From JBCCFC01 sp965213595 (GTDB lineage Bacteria > Chloroflexota > Anaerolineae > Caldilineales > Caldilineaceae), in assembly GCA_965213595.1 (NCBI GenBank), contig CBDBZO010000002.1, positions 248,001-312,000 of the forward strand: a stretch of DNA of 64,000 bases. The letters run 5' to 3'. Every line of letters starts with the position of its first letter. Position 1 is the first letter of the stretch. This document shows positions 41,099-49,343 of the stretch, one piece after another. The notes under the pieces are model-generated. The model was not told the origin of the DNA and ran no database searches. It saw only the letters and a program-made list of their open reading frames with translations. Made by a program: the position numbers and the translations under genes.

Positions 41099-41431
41099 AT
41101 GAACAGCGACCAGGCCTTTGTCGACTACCTACTCGAACTGCTCGATCCCGTCGACGGCATCACCGCCAAGCGGATGTTTGGCGGCCACGGCATTTTTCGC
41201 CACGGGCTGATGTTTGGCCTCGTCGCGGATTCGACGCTCTACCTCAAGGTCGATAAAGAAAATGTCGGCGAATTTGAAAAGCTAGACTTGGAGCCGTTCG
41301 TTTACGTCAAGAACGGCAAGCCGATGGCGATGTCCTACCGCGAAGCGCCGGCAGACGTGTTGGACAATACAGAAATTATGACGCGCTGGGCGGACACTGC
41401 ATATCAGGCCGCTTTGCGCGCCAAAAAATAA
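41099..41431 (+). CDS. TfoX/Sxy N-terminal domain protein
   Basis: 110-residue cytoplasmic protein with the TfoX N-domain: ITAKRMFGGHGIFRHGLMFG, then LYLKVDKENVGEFE, then YREAPADVLDN. In Proteobacteria full TfoX regulates competence; stand-alone N-domains such as this are common and their role is unclear. The ATG at 41099 comes 11 bases after module 2, and the next gene starts 16 bases after its stop, so it shares the transcript. Confidence 0.8.
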   Translation: MNSDQAFVDYLLELLDPVDGITAKRMFGGHGIFRHGLMFGLVADSTLYLKVDKENVGEFEKLDLEPFVYVKNGKPMAMSYREAPADVLDNTEIMTRWADTAYQAALRAKK

Positions 41432-41447
41432 ATACAAAGGAGAACTC

Positions 41448-42320
41448 ATGGCAACCCCAACCAAACCCATTGAACAAAAAGGCTACGCCAACCCCGACGT
41501 GCTCGTCAGCACCGATTGGGTGGCGGAGCATCTGAACGACGACAACGTGCGCATCGTCGAGAGCAACGAGGACCCGCTGCTCTACGACGTGCACCACATT
41601 CCCGGCGCCATCAAGATCGACTGGCAGGCCGATCTCAACGATCCGCTGACGCGCGACTACATCGACAGCGAGGCCTTCGAAGCATTGATGGAGCGCAACG
41701 GCATCAGCAACGACACCACGGTCGTCTTCTACGGCGACAAGAACAACTGGTGGGCAACCTACGCCTTCTGGGTCTTCAAGCTCTTTGGCCACGAGGATGC
41801 GCGCGTGATGGACGGTGGCCGCTCGAAGTGGATCAGCGAAAATCGTGAACTGACGCGCGACGTGCCGAGCTACGACCGCGCCAACTACGATGCGCCCGAA
41901 CGCACAGACGAAGAAATCCGCGCCTTCCGCGACGAAGTGCTCCAGCACATCGACGCCGACAAGCCGCTGATCGACGTGCGCTCGCCCGCCGAGTACAGCG
42001 GTGAGCTGCTGCACATGGCAGATTATCCACAGGAAGGCTCGCTGCGCGGCGGCCACATCCCCGGCGCGAAGAACGTGCCCTGGGCGCGCGCGGCCAATGA
42101 GGACGGCACCTTCAAGAGCGCCGACGAACTGCGCGCGATCTATGAAGAGGAGCAGGGGCTGAAGCCCGGCGACGACGTGATCGCCTACTGCCGCATCGGC
42201 GAGCGCTCCAGCCACTCCTGGTTCGTGCTGACCTACCTGCTCGGCTACGATAACGTCCGCAACTACGACGGCTCGTGGACGGAGTGGGGCAATGCCGTGC
42301 GGCTGCCGATTGAGCGCTAA
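41448..42320 (+). CDS. Thiosulfate sulfurtransferase (two-domain rhodanese)
   Basis: 290 residues with two rhodanese domains: inactive N-terminal (about 15-135, YDVHHIPGAIKIDW) and catalytic C-terminal (about 150-290). The active-site loop is YCRIGERSS, with the persulfide-forming Cys at residue 248; its CRxGxxxS pattern favours thiosulfate over mercaptopyruvate. Structural motifs HIPGA and DGG/DGSW are present. AAGGAG precedes the ATG. Its position in a suf cluster without a cysteine desulfurase in view suggests a link to sulfur supply (inference). Confidence 0.9.
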   Translation: MATPTKPIEQKGYANPDVLVSTDWVAEHLNDDNVRIVESNEDPLLYDVHHIPGAIKIDWQADLNDPLTRDYIDSEAFEALMERNGISNDTTVVFYGDKNNWWATYAFWVFKLFGHEDARVMDGGRSKWISENRELTRDVPSYDRANYDAPERTDEEIRAFRDEVLQHIDADKPLIDVRSPAEYSGELLHMADYPQEGSLRGGHIPGAKNVPWARAANEDGTFKSADELRAIYEEEQGLKPGDDVIAYCRIGERSSHSWFVLTYLLGYDNVRNYDGSWTEWGNAVRLPIER

Positions 42321-42341
42321 GAAGCGCAAGATTAAAGAATA

Positions 42342-42412
42342 AAGATTAAAGATTGAGTACCTAACCAAAATGGGAATTCACCTCATTGGTAGAGTGCTCA
42401 ATCTTTAATCTT
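42342..42412. repeat. Self-complementary spacer repeat
   Basis: AAGATTAAAGATTGAG (42342-42357) is perfectly mirrored by 42397-42412. The tandem AAGATTAAAGAATAAAG begins a few bases after the rhodanese stop. The same AAGATTAAAGATTGA unit recurs at 55684-55743. Confidence 0.85.
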
Positions 42413-42425
42413 CAGTCTTCTTCCC

Positions 42426-42815
42426 ATGAACACCTTTGCCCGCGAAAACCTCCTCGATCACTACAACCACCCACGTCACAAGGGTACGCTGGCGGATGCC
42501 GATGCTCAGGCGCACGACGTCAACCCCTTCTGCGGCGATGAGGTGACCATTATGCTGCGCGTTGCTGAGGGGCACGTGAGCGAGGCGGCGTTTGAGGGGC
42601 GCGGCTGCACCATCAGCCAGGCGACGGCGTCGATGCTGATGGAGGAGATCGTGGGCCAGCCGGTGGACGAGATTACGGCGTGGGGTAGGGAATTTGTGTT
42701 AGACTTGCTCGGCATCGAGATCAGCGCGGCGCGGCTCAAGTGCGCGCTGCTGCCGCTAAACGTAATTCACCAGAGCCTGCACCAGGCAGAAGAACAAGAG
42801 ACAAATGCAAAATGA
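42426..42815 (+). CDS. sufU: Fe-S assembly protein SufU
   Basis: 129 residues, IscU-fold. Three cysteines that bind zinc in SufU: C36 in NPFCGDEV, C61 in GRGCTISQ, C106 in LKCALLPL, plus the conserved Asp of CGD. In Firmicutes and related phyla SufU accepts sulfur from SufS as a zinc-dependent transferase. The insertion of about 18 residues between the second and third Cys marks SufU rather than IscU (family knowledge). Ends in an ATGA overlap with the next gene. Confidence 0.93.
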   Translation: MNTFARENLLDHYNHPRHKGTLADADAQAHDVNPFCGDEVTIMLRVAEGHVSEAAFEGRGCTISQATASMLMEEIVGQPVDEITAWGREFVLDLLGIEISAARLKCALLPLNVIHQSLHQAEEQETNAK

Positions 42816-43138
42816 ATTCTCTACCCATTGCCTGCGACATGACGGCACTTACCAGCGAGCAGCGCGTGCGACGCGACACGCTCTTTCAGCAGCTTGCCCA
42901 GCGCATTGAGCGGGTGGAGGAGCTTGAGGATGGGTACACTTTTCACGCCCGCACGGACGATTCCCTCTGGATGACCGCCGCCGAATTTGTCGATTATGAA
43001 CGCCGCTGCTGTCCGTTTTTTAGCTTCGTGCTGCAAATGTCGTCTGCTGCGGATTCGATTCAGCTTTACCTGACGGGTGCAGAGGGAACCAAGGAATTTA
43101 TTGAAACACAATTGATGGGCAATTTGCCAAAATCATGA
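42812..43138 (+). CDS. Small conserved protein with ERRCCPF motif
   Basis: 108 residues, alpha/beta, soluble. The pattern MNSLPIACDMTALTSEQR and YERRCCPFFSFVLQM, with adjacent cysteines followed by Pro-Phe, recurs in a family of about 100 residues whose function is unknown to me. Adjacent cysteines next to sufU and a Rieske protein hint at metal or sulfur binding (inference). It overlaps sufU and the Rieske gene by four bases on each side (ATGA), so all three are tightly coupled. Confidence 0.7.
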   Translation: MNSLPIACDMTALTSEQRVRRDTLFQQLAQRIERVEELEDGYTFHARTDDSLWMTAAEFVDYERRCCPFFSFVLQMSSAADSIQLYLTGAEGTKEFIETQLMGNLPKS

Positions 43139-43458
43139 GCATGGACAACTTTATCAAGGTCGCCACGCGCGACGAAATTCCCGCAGGCGGCAGCAAGCTC
43201 GTCGAAGTGGGGCAGACGCAGGTGGCACTCTTTAATCTAGAGGGCGAACTTTACGCGCTCGAAAATGTCTGCACCCACGACGACGGCCCGCTGGTCGACG
43301 GCGACGTCGTCAACGGCTGCGAAGTAATCTGCCCGCGCCACGGCGCGCGCTTCGATATCCGCACGGGCGAGGCCAAGGGCTTCCCCGCCTTTATGCCGAC
43401 GAACACGTATCAAGTTCGCGAGGAAAATGGCGACGTCTACATGGAGTCGCCGGAGTAG
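43135..43458 (+). CDS. Rieske-type ferredoxin
   Basis: 107-residue Rieske 2Fe-2S protein of the non-haem oxygenase ferredoxin type. Cluster ligands: CTHDDGPL (Cys, His) and CPRHGARFD (Cys, His). No membrane anchor, so soluble. Such ferredoxins are regularly encoded in suf clusters of Actinobacteria and Chloroflexi and may deliver electrons for cluster assembly. Start within the stop of the preceding gene; a second ATG two codons later is possible. Confidence 0.93.
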   Translation: MSMDNFIKVATRDEIPAGGSKLVEVGQTQVALFNLEGELYALENVCTHDDGPLVDGDVVNGCEVICPRHGARFDIRTGEAKGFPAFMPTNTYQVREENGDVYMESPE

Positions 43459-43464
43459 ATTTTA

Positions 43465-43504
43465 GCCATCATACGGGCACGCCATGGCGTGCCCGTATGA
43501 TGGC
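43465..43504. repeat. Perfect 40-bp palindrome, copy 2
   Basis: Perfectly self-complementary over 40 bp, in the gap between the Rieske gene and sufT. Shares a central 26 bp with 28261-28304; the outer arms (GCCATCA and mirror) differ from the other copy and still pair. Confidence 0.9.
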
Positions 43505-43526
43505 ATGAGAAATTAAGGAGATTACA

Positions 43527-43955
43527 ATGGCCGATTTACACACAGAGCGCGACCCCATTGCCGAGGAGGCGAACGCGGGCGCGCCCATCAATGAGCCGAC
43601 GGGTGAAGCGACGAACGGCGCGGCAAGCAACGGCGCAAACGGCGATTTGCCCACGCCCGAACAGGTGCGCGGCGTGATCCAGGAGAAGGTGCAGGACCCG
43701 GAGCTGATGCTCAACATCGTCGACCTGGGCCTCATTTACAACGTCGAGATCACGGAGAAGAAGAGCGCCGAAATCACGATGACGCTGACCAGCCCCGGCT
43801 GCCCGGCGGGGCCGGAGATCATCACCAACGTGCAGCGCGAAACGCACAACGCCTACCCCGCGCTGGAGGATGTCAATATTCATCTCGTCTGGTCGCCCTT
43901 TTGGAACCCGGAGATGATGTCCGACGAGGCGAAGGACGAGCTGGGGATTTTCTAG
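43527..43955 (+). CDS. sufT: Metal-sulfur cluster assembly factor SufT (DUF59/MIP18)
   Basis: 142 residues. An Ala/Asn/Gly-rich N-terminal tail of about 45 residues precedes a DUF59 domain: VQDPELMLNIVDLGLIYNVEI, then MTLTSPGCPAGPEI with the reactive Cys, then HLVWSPFWNPEMMSDEAKDELG. SufT helps cluster maturation or transfer when demand is high. AAGGAG precedes the ATG. It is the last gene of the suf region, and a second DUF59 protein is at 55760. Confidence 0.9.
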   Translation: MADLHTERDPIAEEANAGAPINEPTGEATNGAASNGANGDLPTPEQVRGVIQEKVQDPELMLNIVDLGLIYNVEITEKKSAEITMTLTSPGCPAGPEIITNVQRETHNAYPALEDVNIHLVWSPFWNPEMMSDEAKDELGIF

Positions 43956-43964
43956 ACGCGCAAA

Positions 43965-44127
43965 CTCGTTCCCACGCTCCGCGTGGGAATGCCGCAAGGA
44001 GGCTCTGCCTCTTCTTGCAAATGATAAAACGAAGGGCGTTCGGCTCGTACCGAATGCCCTTTTGCGTGTTTGGTTTTGGGACGCAGAGCGTCTCGGTTTG
44101 CCTTCCCACGCAGAGCGTGGGAACGAG
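43965..44127. repeat. MITE-like element carrying a bidirectional terminator
   Basis: Outer arms 43965-43989 and 44103-44127 mirror each other with one difference (CTCGTTCCCACGCT type); each arm is itself a hairpin around GTGGGAA. In the centre, AAGGGCGTTCGG (44032-44043) with CCGAATGCCCTT and flanking A and T runs forms a terminator readable on both strands. It lies between the convergent sufT and HEAT-like genes, where a two-way terminator is needed. Confidence 0.8.
44032..44063. terminator. Bidirectional terminator between sufT and the HEAT-like gene
   Basis: 12-bp stem with one mismatch, 6-base loop CTCGTA, followed by TTTT on the plus strand and, in the other direction, by CGTTTTATC. Confidence 0.8.
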
Positions 44128-44129
44128 CG

Positions 44130-45665
44130 CTACACCCTCCCCCGCAGCGCCTCCGCCAGGAGACGACGCAGCAGCGGATTATCCGCCGGTGCACGCGCGA
44201 ACCACGCCGCCGCGCGCTTTGCCTCCTGCGCGACTTCCGCCCCGCCAGCCACGTGAAGCCACGCGGCCTGCATCGGCAAAGCGCGCGCCATGGCCGCCAG
44301 CAGCCGCTCGCCCTCCGGCCAGGCTTCCGCGCCGTCGACCAGCCGGGCCACCTGAATTTCCACCGGCGCTTCCCCATCCAAGCCAAACAGCTGCCCCAGC
44401 GCCTCGACGTAGAGCCGCAGCTGCGCCGGCCAGCTCGCCATTACCGGGTGGTGCAGCAGCGTTTCGACCGTTGCCAGCTCTGCCGCTTGGCTTTGTGTCG
44501 CATCCGAGGGCGGCTCGAACAAGGCCGTGAGCGCGGGGTCGGGCGCGGGCGCGTCAAACTGCCAGATTTCGTGGTTGAACAGCCGATATTCACCGGGCAG
44601 GGTGACGCTGTCGCTTCGTCGATATTGGTGATTTAGCGTGTGGCGCAGCAGCCAGCGGGCAAAGTCAAAGGGGGCTTCAAGCAGAATCTGCGATTCCCCC
44701 TGTGCGCCGGTGAGGCTCATCAGCTCGCCCACGGCGCGCGGCGAGGGCAGGTGCTCGACGGGAATGTCGCGCACGCCGTAGCTCTGGAGCAGCCCGGCGT
44801 CGGCGTTGAGCGCGACGTTGAGCAACATGGTTTGCCCGTCGGCGCTCGCGCCTTCCACGGCGGCGGGCCGGTGAAGGAAGAGCAGCGTCTGGTTGCCGAG
44901 CGCGCTCACGGGGTTAAGCAGCGCGCGCCAGCCTGTTGGCTCCGGCGTCGCCACCTCGACGCCGCGAAAGCGCAGCTTGCGCAGCGCGCGGGACGCCTCG
45001 TCCGCCAGCGGTGGCGGCAGCGTAAACTGTAGGCCGTGCAGCGCCGCCGCCGCTTCCTCGCGCGCGTCGACGGTCGCCAGCCGCCCCAGCGCGTCGCGGG
45101 CCACGGCGGGCCGGTCGTCCTGGGCAATCAGCCGCAGCAGGGGCACGCGCTGCGTCGGCTCGACTTGGTCAAAGAGCGCCAGCACGCCGTGGGCGATCTC
45201 CTCGCTCTCCTCGCGCAGCTGCGAGACGTATTCGAGCAGCACGTGCTCGTTGCGCTGCCCCTCCTCGACGGCCTCGCGCAGGCTTTGCAGCACCACATCG
45301 TTGGTGCTGCTCAGGCGGTTGACGAGCGCGGGCGGCACGTGCTGGCCCAGGTAGCGCTGCAAAATGGTGGCGGCGGAAAGCCGGGCGTGGTTGCTCGCCC
45401 CGCTATCGTTGACGGCGCCGCGCAGGGCGGGCTGAATCTCGTCCGGCGGCAGCAGCGTGGCCAGCCGCGCCAGCCCGCCGCGAAGCTGGCCGCTCTGCGT
45501 GTCCAGCCGCTTCACCAGCGCAGGGATGACGCTGTCGCTGGGGTAAGCCTGCGCAATGTGGCGCACGGCGGCGAGCAGATCGCGCTCGTTTTGCGTGTCG
45601 GCCAGCGCGTCCATGGCCTGCTCAAGCTGGCGGCGCTGTTGGAAGTCGATAATTTTGTCAGCCAT
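44130..45665 (-). CDS. HEAT-repeat-like protein of unknown function
   Basis: 511 residues, soluble, very rich in Ala and Leu. The first 230 residues look like stacked helical pairs (LAAVRHIAQAYPSDSVIPAL, RLATLLPPDEIQPALRGAV, RDALGRLATVDAREEAAAAL), typical of HEAT/ARM solenoids. The C-terminal part (about 250-511) is unrecognised. No enzyme motif is seen. Solenoids usually bind proteins. Its start overlaps by eight bases the stop of the phosphotransferase gene upstream on the same strand, so the two are likely co-expressed. Confidence 0.6.
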   Translation of the reverse strand: MADKIIDFQQRRQLEQAMDALADTQNERDLLAAVRHIAQAYPSDSVIPALVKRLDTQSGQLRGGLARLATLLPPDEIQPALRGAVNDSGASNHARLSAATILQRYLGQHVPPALVNRLSSTNDVVLQSLREAVEEGQRNEHVLLEYVSQLREESEEIAHGVLALFDQVEPTQRVPLLRLIAQDDRPAVARDALGRLATVDAREEAAAALHGLQFTLPPPLADEASRALRKLRFRGVEVATPEPTGWRALLNPVSALGNQTLLFLHRPAAVEGASADGQTMLLNVALNADAGLLQSYGVRDIPVEHLPSPRAVGELMSLTGAQGESQILLEAPFDFARWLLRHTLNHQYRRSDSVTLPGEYRLFNHEIWQFDAPAPDPALTALFEPPSDATQSQAAELATVETLLHHPVMASWPAQLRLYVEALGQLFGLDGEAPVEIQVARLVDGAEAWPEGERLLAAMARALPMQAAWLHVAGGAEVAQEAKRAAAWFARAPADNPLLRRLLAEALRGRV

Positions 45666-46641
45666 TTAAATCTACACGTGTTACGTGCGCTTCTGCACGA
45701 TGAACAAATCGTTGATATTTCTGTTCCATCTCAATTTGCCAGTTATCTGGACGAGCTACCAAACGTGGATCCAACCCACGTGGTATCTCGTACAACCCGC
45801 GGGCAATGCGGACAACCCACCAAGCCAACATGATTGTGTAGTAAGTGCGAATACGCAGATCAACGTAAAAATCTTGTCTTTGTTGAGCATATTCTGCGAT
45901 TACTTGCTCCCACTGCTTGAGCGGCACATCTTCATAAGCAGGGTGCGACATCCAATCGGCTATTTCAAATGCAGGATCGCCCCATCCGCTATTTTCCCAA
46001 TCAACCGATGCCCAACCGCTTCCGCGACGGATGAAATTTAGACAGTTGGCGTCAACGCGACACAGTGTGCGCGGCGGAGTTGGCCATGTGGGTGGAGTCC
46101 ACGAATCGAACCAAGCCAGCAATTTCTTCAGCGAATCTGGTCGCATATCACGAGGAATTTTCGCCACGTGTTGATGAACAAGTGCTTTTCCAGCTTTACC
46201 ACTTTGGACATTTAGCACGGCATTCGGGAGCACCTCATGTGTTTGCGCAGGCGTTATCGAGTGAATAGCGCAGTAATGTCCAATCAGTGCCGACCAGACA
46301 TCTGCGGTTGACGGCGGTTCCGTAAGCACTTGACCCTCAAGCCATGTTTGAACAACTACTGGTTGGTGATAGCGACTTTGATCGAGCAAAACAGGACGCG
46401 GCGCAAGCTGTTGTACACTTTGCTGTATTACACACAGTGCTTTATATTCGCGCAGCGCACGGTTACGTTCGTCACGAACCGTGAATTTAACCGCGTAGTC
46501 TACATCATCATTTGTTGCACGGTAAATCAAATTGTTGCTTCCACCCGCAACAGGCGTGATATTCCATTCACGCCAGGTATGAGCATTTTGCATTGACGCG
46601 CTATCAAGATGATGTAGCAGAGGGAAGAGCAAATCATTCAT
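45658..46641 (-). CDS. Phosphotransferase of the APH/choline-kinase fold
   Basis: 327 residues. Kinase-like: nucleotide loop PVAGGSNNLIYRAT, lysine in DYAVKFTVRDE, and a catalytic loop CRVDANCLNF where family members have H-G-D-x-x-x-x-N; the Asp and Asn remain but the usual His-Gly is replaced. Metal-binding DWENSGWGDPAFEIADW is canonical. Substrate unknown (sugar, choline or aminoglycoside-like). The ATG at 46641 is preferred over an 11-codon extension. GC content is visibly lower than on both sides, which suggests recent acquisition. Divergent from dnaX. Confidence 0.8.
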   Translation of the reverse strand: MNDLLFPLLHHLDSASMQNAHTWREWNITPVAGGSNNLIYRATNDDVDYAVKFTVRDERNRALREYKALCVIQQSVQQLAPRPVLLDQSRYHQPVVVQTWLEGQVLTEPPSTADVWSALIGHYCAIHSITPAQTHEVLPNAVLNVQSGKAGKALVHQHVAKIPRDMRPDSLKKLLAWFDSWTPPTWPTPPRTLCRVDANCLNFIRRGSGWASVDWENSGWGDPAFEIADWMSHPAYEDVPLKQWEQVIAEYAQQRQDFYVDLRIRTYYTIMLAWWVVRIARGLYEIPRGLDPRLVARPDNWQIEMEQKYQRFVHRAEAHVTRVDLNG

Positions 46642-46699
46642 TGTAGCCAAAAAACTCAAATTCTTACCTAGCACATTTGTTTGAAATTCCCGCGATCAA

Positions 46700-46728
46700 T
46701 TGCTGAACGCGCGCTTTGGTGATACAAT
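46700..46728 (+). promoter_or_regulatory. dnaX promoter
   Basis: TTGCTG (46700-46705), a 17-base spacer, TACAAT (46723-46728), in the gap between the divergent phosphotransferase and dnaX genes, 42 bases before the preferred dnaX start. Confidence 0.75.
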
Positions 46729-46770
46729 AGAACTCGTCGAAATGGCAAGGTGGGCAACCCGAAAGTTCTC

Positions 46771-48474
46771 ATGGCACAAGCACTCTACCGCAAGTGGCGC
46801 AGTCAAACGTTTGACGAAGTCGTCGGGCAGGAGCACGTGACGACGACGTTGCGCAACGCGCTGCGCGACGGGCGCGTGGCGCACGCGTATTTGTTTGCCG
46901 GGCCGCGCGGCACGGGCAAAACGAGCACGGCACGCATCCTGGCCAAAGCGCTCAACTGCACCGCGCCGGAGGCGAATCGCCCCTGCAACGAGTGTCCGCC
47001 CTGCATCGCGATCAACGAGGGGCGGATGCTGGACCTGATCGAGATCGACGCGGCCAGCAACAACTCCGTCGACGACATTCGCGAGCTGCGCGACAAGGTC
47101 AACTTTCAGCCGAGCGAGGGGCGGGTGAAGGTTTATATTATCGACGAAGTGCACATGTTGAGCACAAACGCCTTCAACGCGCTGCTCAAAACGCTGGAGG
47201 AGCCGCCGCCCCACGCCCGCTTTATGTTGGCGACCACCGAGCCGCACAAAATTCCGGCCACGGTGCTCTCGCGCTGCCAGCGTTTTGACCTGCGCCGGAT
47301 TCCCGTGCCGCAGATTTCGGCACATCTCAATCACATTGCAGACGCCGAGGGCTTCTCCGCCGAGATGGAGGCGCTGGACGCCATCTCGCGCGCGGCCCAG
47401 GGCTGTATGAGGGACGCCGTCAGCCTGCTCGACCAGATGTTGAGCTACGGCCACGACCAGGTCACGCTGGAGCAGGTGCAGCGGGCGACGGGGGCGGTGA
47501 GCGCCGAGGCGGTGGGCGAGCTGGTGGATGCGCTGGCAACGAGCGACATCGCGGCGGGGCTGACGCTAATTGGGCGTTTGCTAACGGAGGGCGCGAGCCT
47601 GACCGAGTTTTGCCACCAGACTATCGAACACCTGCGCGGCGTCATGCTCGTGCAGCTGACGGGCGAGCCGGCGCTGCTGAGCGAGCTGCCCGGCGAGACG
47701 GTTGCGCACATGGAGCGGCAGGCCGAGGTGATGTCGCAGGCGCGGGTGCTCTTTGCGATCAAGCGCTTTGGCGAGGCGATTGCCGATCTCAAGGGTGGCT
47801 ACCAGCCGCAGCTGCCGCTGGAGCTGGCGCTGATTGAATCGGTGCGCGGGCCGGCGACGGTGATGCCGGCGGCAACCGTGCCGCAGACCGCCCAAATAGC
47901 ACCTGCCCAACAAACGGCGGGCGCGGCGGGGCACGTCGACCAGCGAGCGGAAGCGCGTGCCCAGCCGACGGCGGCCAGCACAAGTGATGGAACCGCTGCC
48001 AAGACAGAATCTCCCCAGCGCCAGCAGGTGGATAGCGAGACGGGCGAAATTCTCGAGACGATGAGCGAGCCGGTGGTGATTGACAGCGATGCGGTGAAGC
48101 GCCTGCGGGCGGGGTGGTCGAACTTCTTAGGCACGGTCAAGCAAGCGTGCGGCCCCAAAACCGAGGGAATGCTGCGTTCCGCCGTCAAGGATGTGGCGAT
48201 TGGCGGCAACACCGTGGTCTTTGCGCTGGGTAACTACCAGTTTGTCTACGATTACTTTGAGAAGATCGAGAACCGCGAGGAAGTCGCCGCCGTGCTCTCG
48301 CAGTTTTTTGGCCGTTCGATGGTGCTTGACTGCCAGATTGGCGAGAAGGCGGAGCTGACCAGCGCGCAGCGCGTCGCTGCGGAAGAAAGCGGGGACGACG
48401 CGAGCGAGCTGCTGGAGTACGCCGTCGCCAACTTAGGGGCGGTGGTGGAGGATGGCGCGCCGGAGCCGGCGTAA
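46771..48474 (+). CDS. dnaX: DNA polymerase III subunit gamma/tau
   Basis: 567 residues, clamp-loader ATPase. MAQALYRKWRSQTFDEVVGQ is the family start, so this ATG is preferred to an in-frame GTG at 46750. Walker A GPRGTGKTSTARI, zinc-binding cysteines C-N-E-C-P-P-C after an upstream Cys, Walker B/DEVHML, sensor region LATTEPHKIPATVLSRCQRF. AAA core to about 240, domain III to about 370, then a linker rich in Ala/Gln/Thr and a C-terminal tau-like domain (about 440-560). No frameshift heptamer for a short gamma form was noticed. Forms the classical dnaX-ybaB-recR group. Confidence 0.95.
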   Translation: MAQALYRKWRSQTFDEVVGQEHVTTTLRNALRDGRVAHAYLFAGPRGTGKTSTARILAKALNCTAPEANRPCNECPPCIAINEGRMLDLIEIDAASNNSVDDIRELRDKVNFQPSEGRVKVYIIDEVHMLSTNAFNALLKTLEEPPPHARFMLATTEPHKIPATVLSRCQRFDLRRIPVPQISAHLNHIADAEGFSAEMEALDAISRAAQGCMRDAVSLLDQMLSYGHDQVTLEQVQRATGAVSAEAVGELVDALATSDIAAGLTLIGRLLTEGASLTEFCHQTIEHLRGVMLVQLTGEPALLSELPGETVAHMERQAEVMSQARVLFAIKRFGEAIADLKGGYQPQLPLELALIESVRGPATVMPAATVPQTAQIAPAQQTAGAAGHVDQRAEARAQPTAASTSDGTAAKTESPQRQQVDSETGEILETMSEPVVIDSDAVKRLRAGWSNFLGTVKQACGPKTEGMLRSAVKDVAIGGNTVVFALGNYQFVYDYFEKIENREEVAAVLSQFFGRSMVLDCQIGEKAELTSAQRVAAEESGDDASELLEYAVANLGAVVEDGAPEPA

Positions 48475-48556
48475 AACTTTGGCCGCGGATTTTGGTTGGG
48501 CAAAACTTTCTTAAACTTGCCGATAGCATGGTGAGTCCGAGACCAGTAAGTCTGCC

Positions 48557-48713
48557 ATTCCCGCGCAGGCACAATGGCGTTAAGTTAAACAATCTGGTTT
48601 CCACGCAGAGCATGGAACGAGTAACCCTTAAGTTAACGCCATTGCGCCGGGTACCCTCTGTGGGTGCGGGATTCCATGCCAGGCCAACCTTAGATTCCCG
48701 CCTGCGCGGGAAT
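48557..48713. repeat. Nested MITE-like element between dnaX and ybaB
   Basis: Outer arms ATTCCCGCGCAGGC (48557-48570) and mirror (48700-48713) are perfect. Inner arms CAATGGCGTTAAGTTAA (48572-48588) and 48628-48644 mirror with one mismatch. The right outer arm is in addition a hairpin on its own. The rest of the 368-bp gap shows no gene. Confidence 0.8.
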
Positions 48714-48842
48714 GACAAATTTTGACGATTCCACTAAACTTTCGATTCGCCTACGTCAAGTGCCGAACGGCGAAGATTCAACAAAACCAAAATTCACGTG
48801 AACGATACGCTTCACGTAGAGAAAATTGATTGGAGATACATC

Positions 48843-49256
48843 ATGGCAAAGAAGAAAAAAAATCAGCGCGTGCGCCCCGAAAATTCGCTGGCGGATCGGC
48901 TGGGCGGAGCGGGCATGGGAGCTGGCATCGGCGGGCAGGCGGGCGGCATGGGCAACATCATGTCGCAGATGAACAAGATGCAGGAGCAGATGGCCCAAAC
49001 GCAGGAAGAGCTGGCCGACGAAATGGTGGAAGTCAGCGTGGGCGGCGGCGTGGTCACGGTGGTGGCGAATGGCAACCAGGAAATTCAGTCCATCAAAATT
49101 CAGCCCGACGTGGTCGACCCGGAAGATGTCGAGATGCTGGAAGACCTCATCCTCAGCGCCGTGACCGAAGCGCTGCAAAAGAGTTCGGATTTGGCGGAAG
49201 AGCGCATGGGCGGCTTGACGAGCGGGTTGGGCTTGCCGCCGGGTCTTGGTTTGTAA
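48843..49256 (+). CDS. ybaB: YbaB/EbfC nucleoid-associated protein
   Basis: 137 residues. Core: MNKMQEQMAQTQEELADEMVEVSVGGGVVTVVANGNQEI, the family's helix-strand module, which forms DNA-binding dimers. A longer than usual Lys-rich and Gly/Met-rich N-terminal tail (about 1-40, starting MAKKKKNQRVRP) precedes it, and a GLGLPPGLGL tail follows. TTGGAGA precedes this ATG. Genes of this family sit between dnaX and recR in most bacteria, as here. Confidence 0.92.
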   Translation: MAKKKKNQRVRPENSLADRLGGAGMGAGIGGQAGGMGNIMSQMNKMQEQMAQTQEELADEMVEVSVGGGVVTVVANGNQEIQSIKIQPDVVDPEDVEMLEDLILSAVTEALQKSSDLAEERMGGLTSGLGLPPGLGL

Positions 49257-49276
49257 ACGTAAGTTTCGTAGCCCAT

Positions 49277-49329
49277 GAATAATGAGTGATGAATAGCGCA
49301 CCCGACCATCCACTCATCATTCATTATTC
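49277..49329. repeat. Self-complementary spacer repeat
   Basis: GAATAATGAGTGATGA (49277-49292) mirrors 49314-49329 at 15 of 16 positions. Between ybaB and recR. Confidence 0.7.
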
Positions 49330-49343
49330 TTTACTCATATCTC

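Noticed and set aside
46750..46770. GTG start seven codons before the chosen dnaX ATG
   Set aside because: Family members begin at the M-x-x-x-L-Y-R-K-W region, which matches the ATG at 46771.
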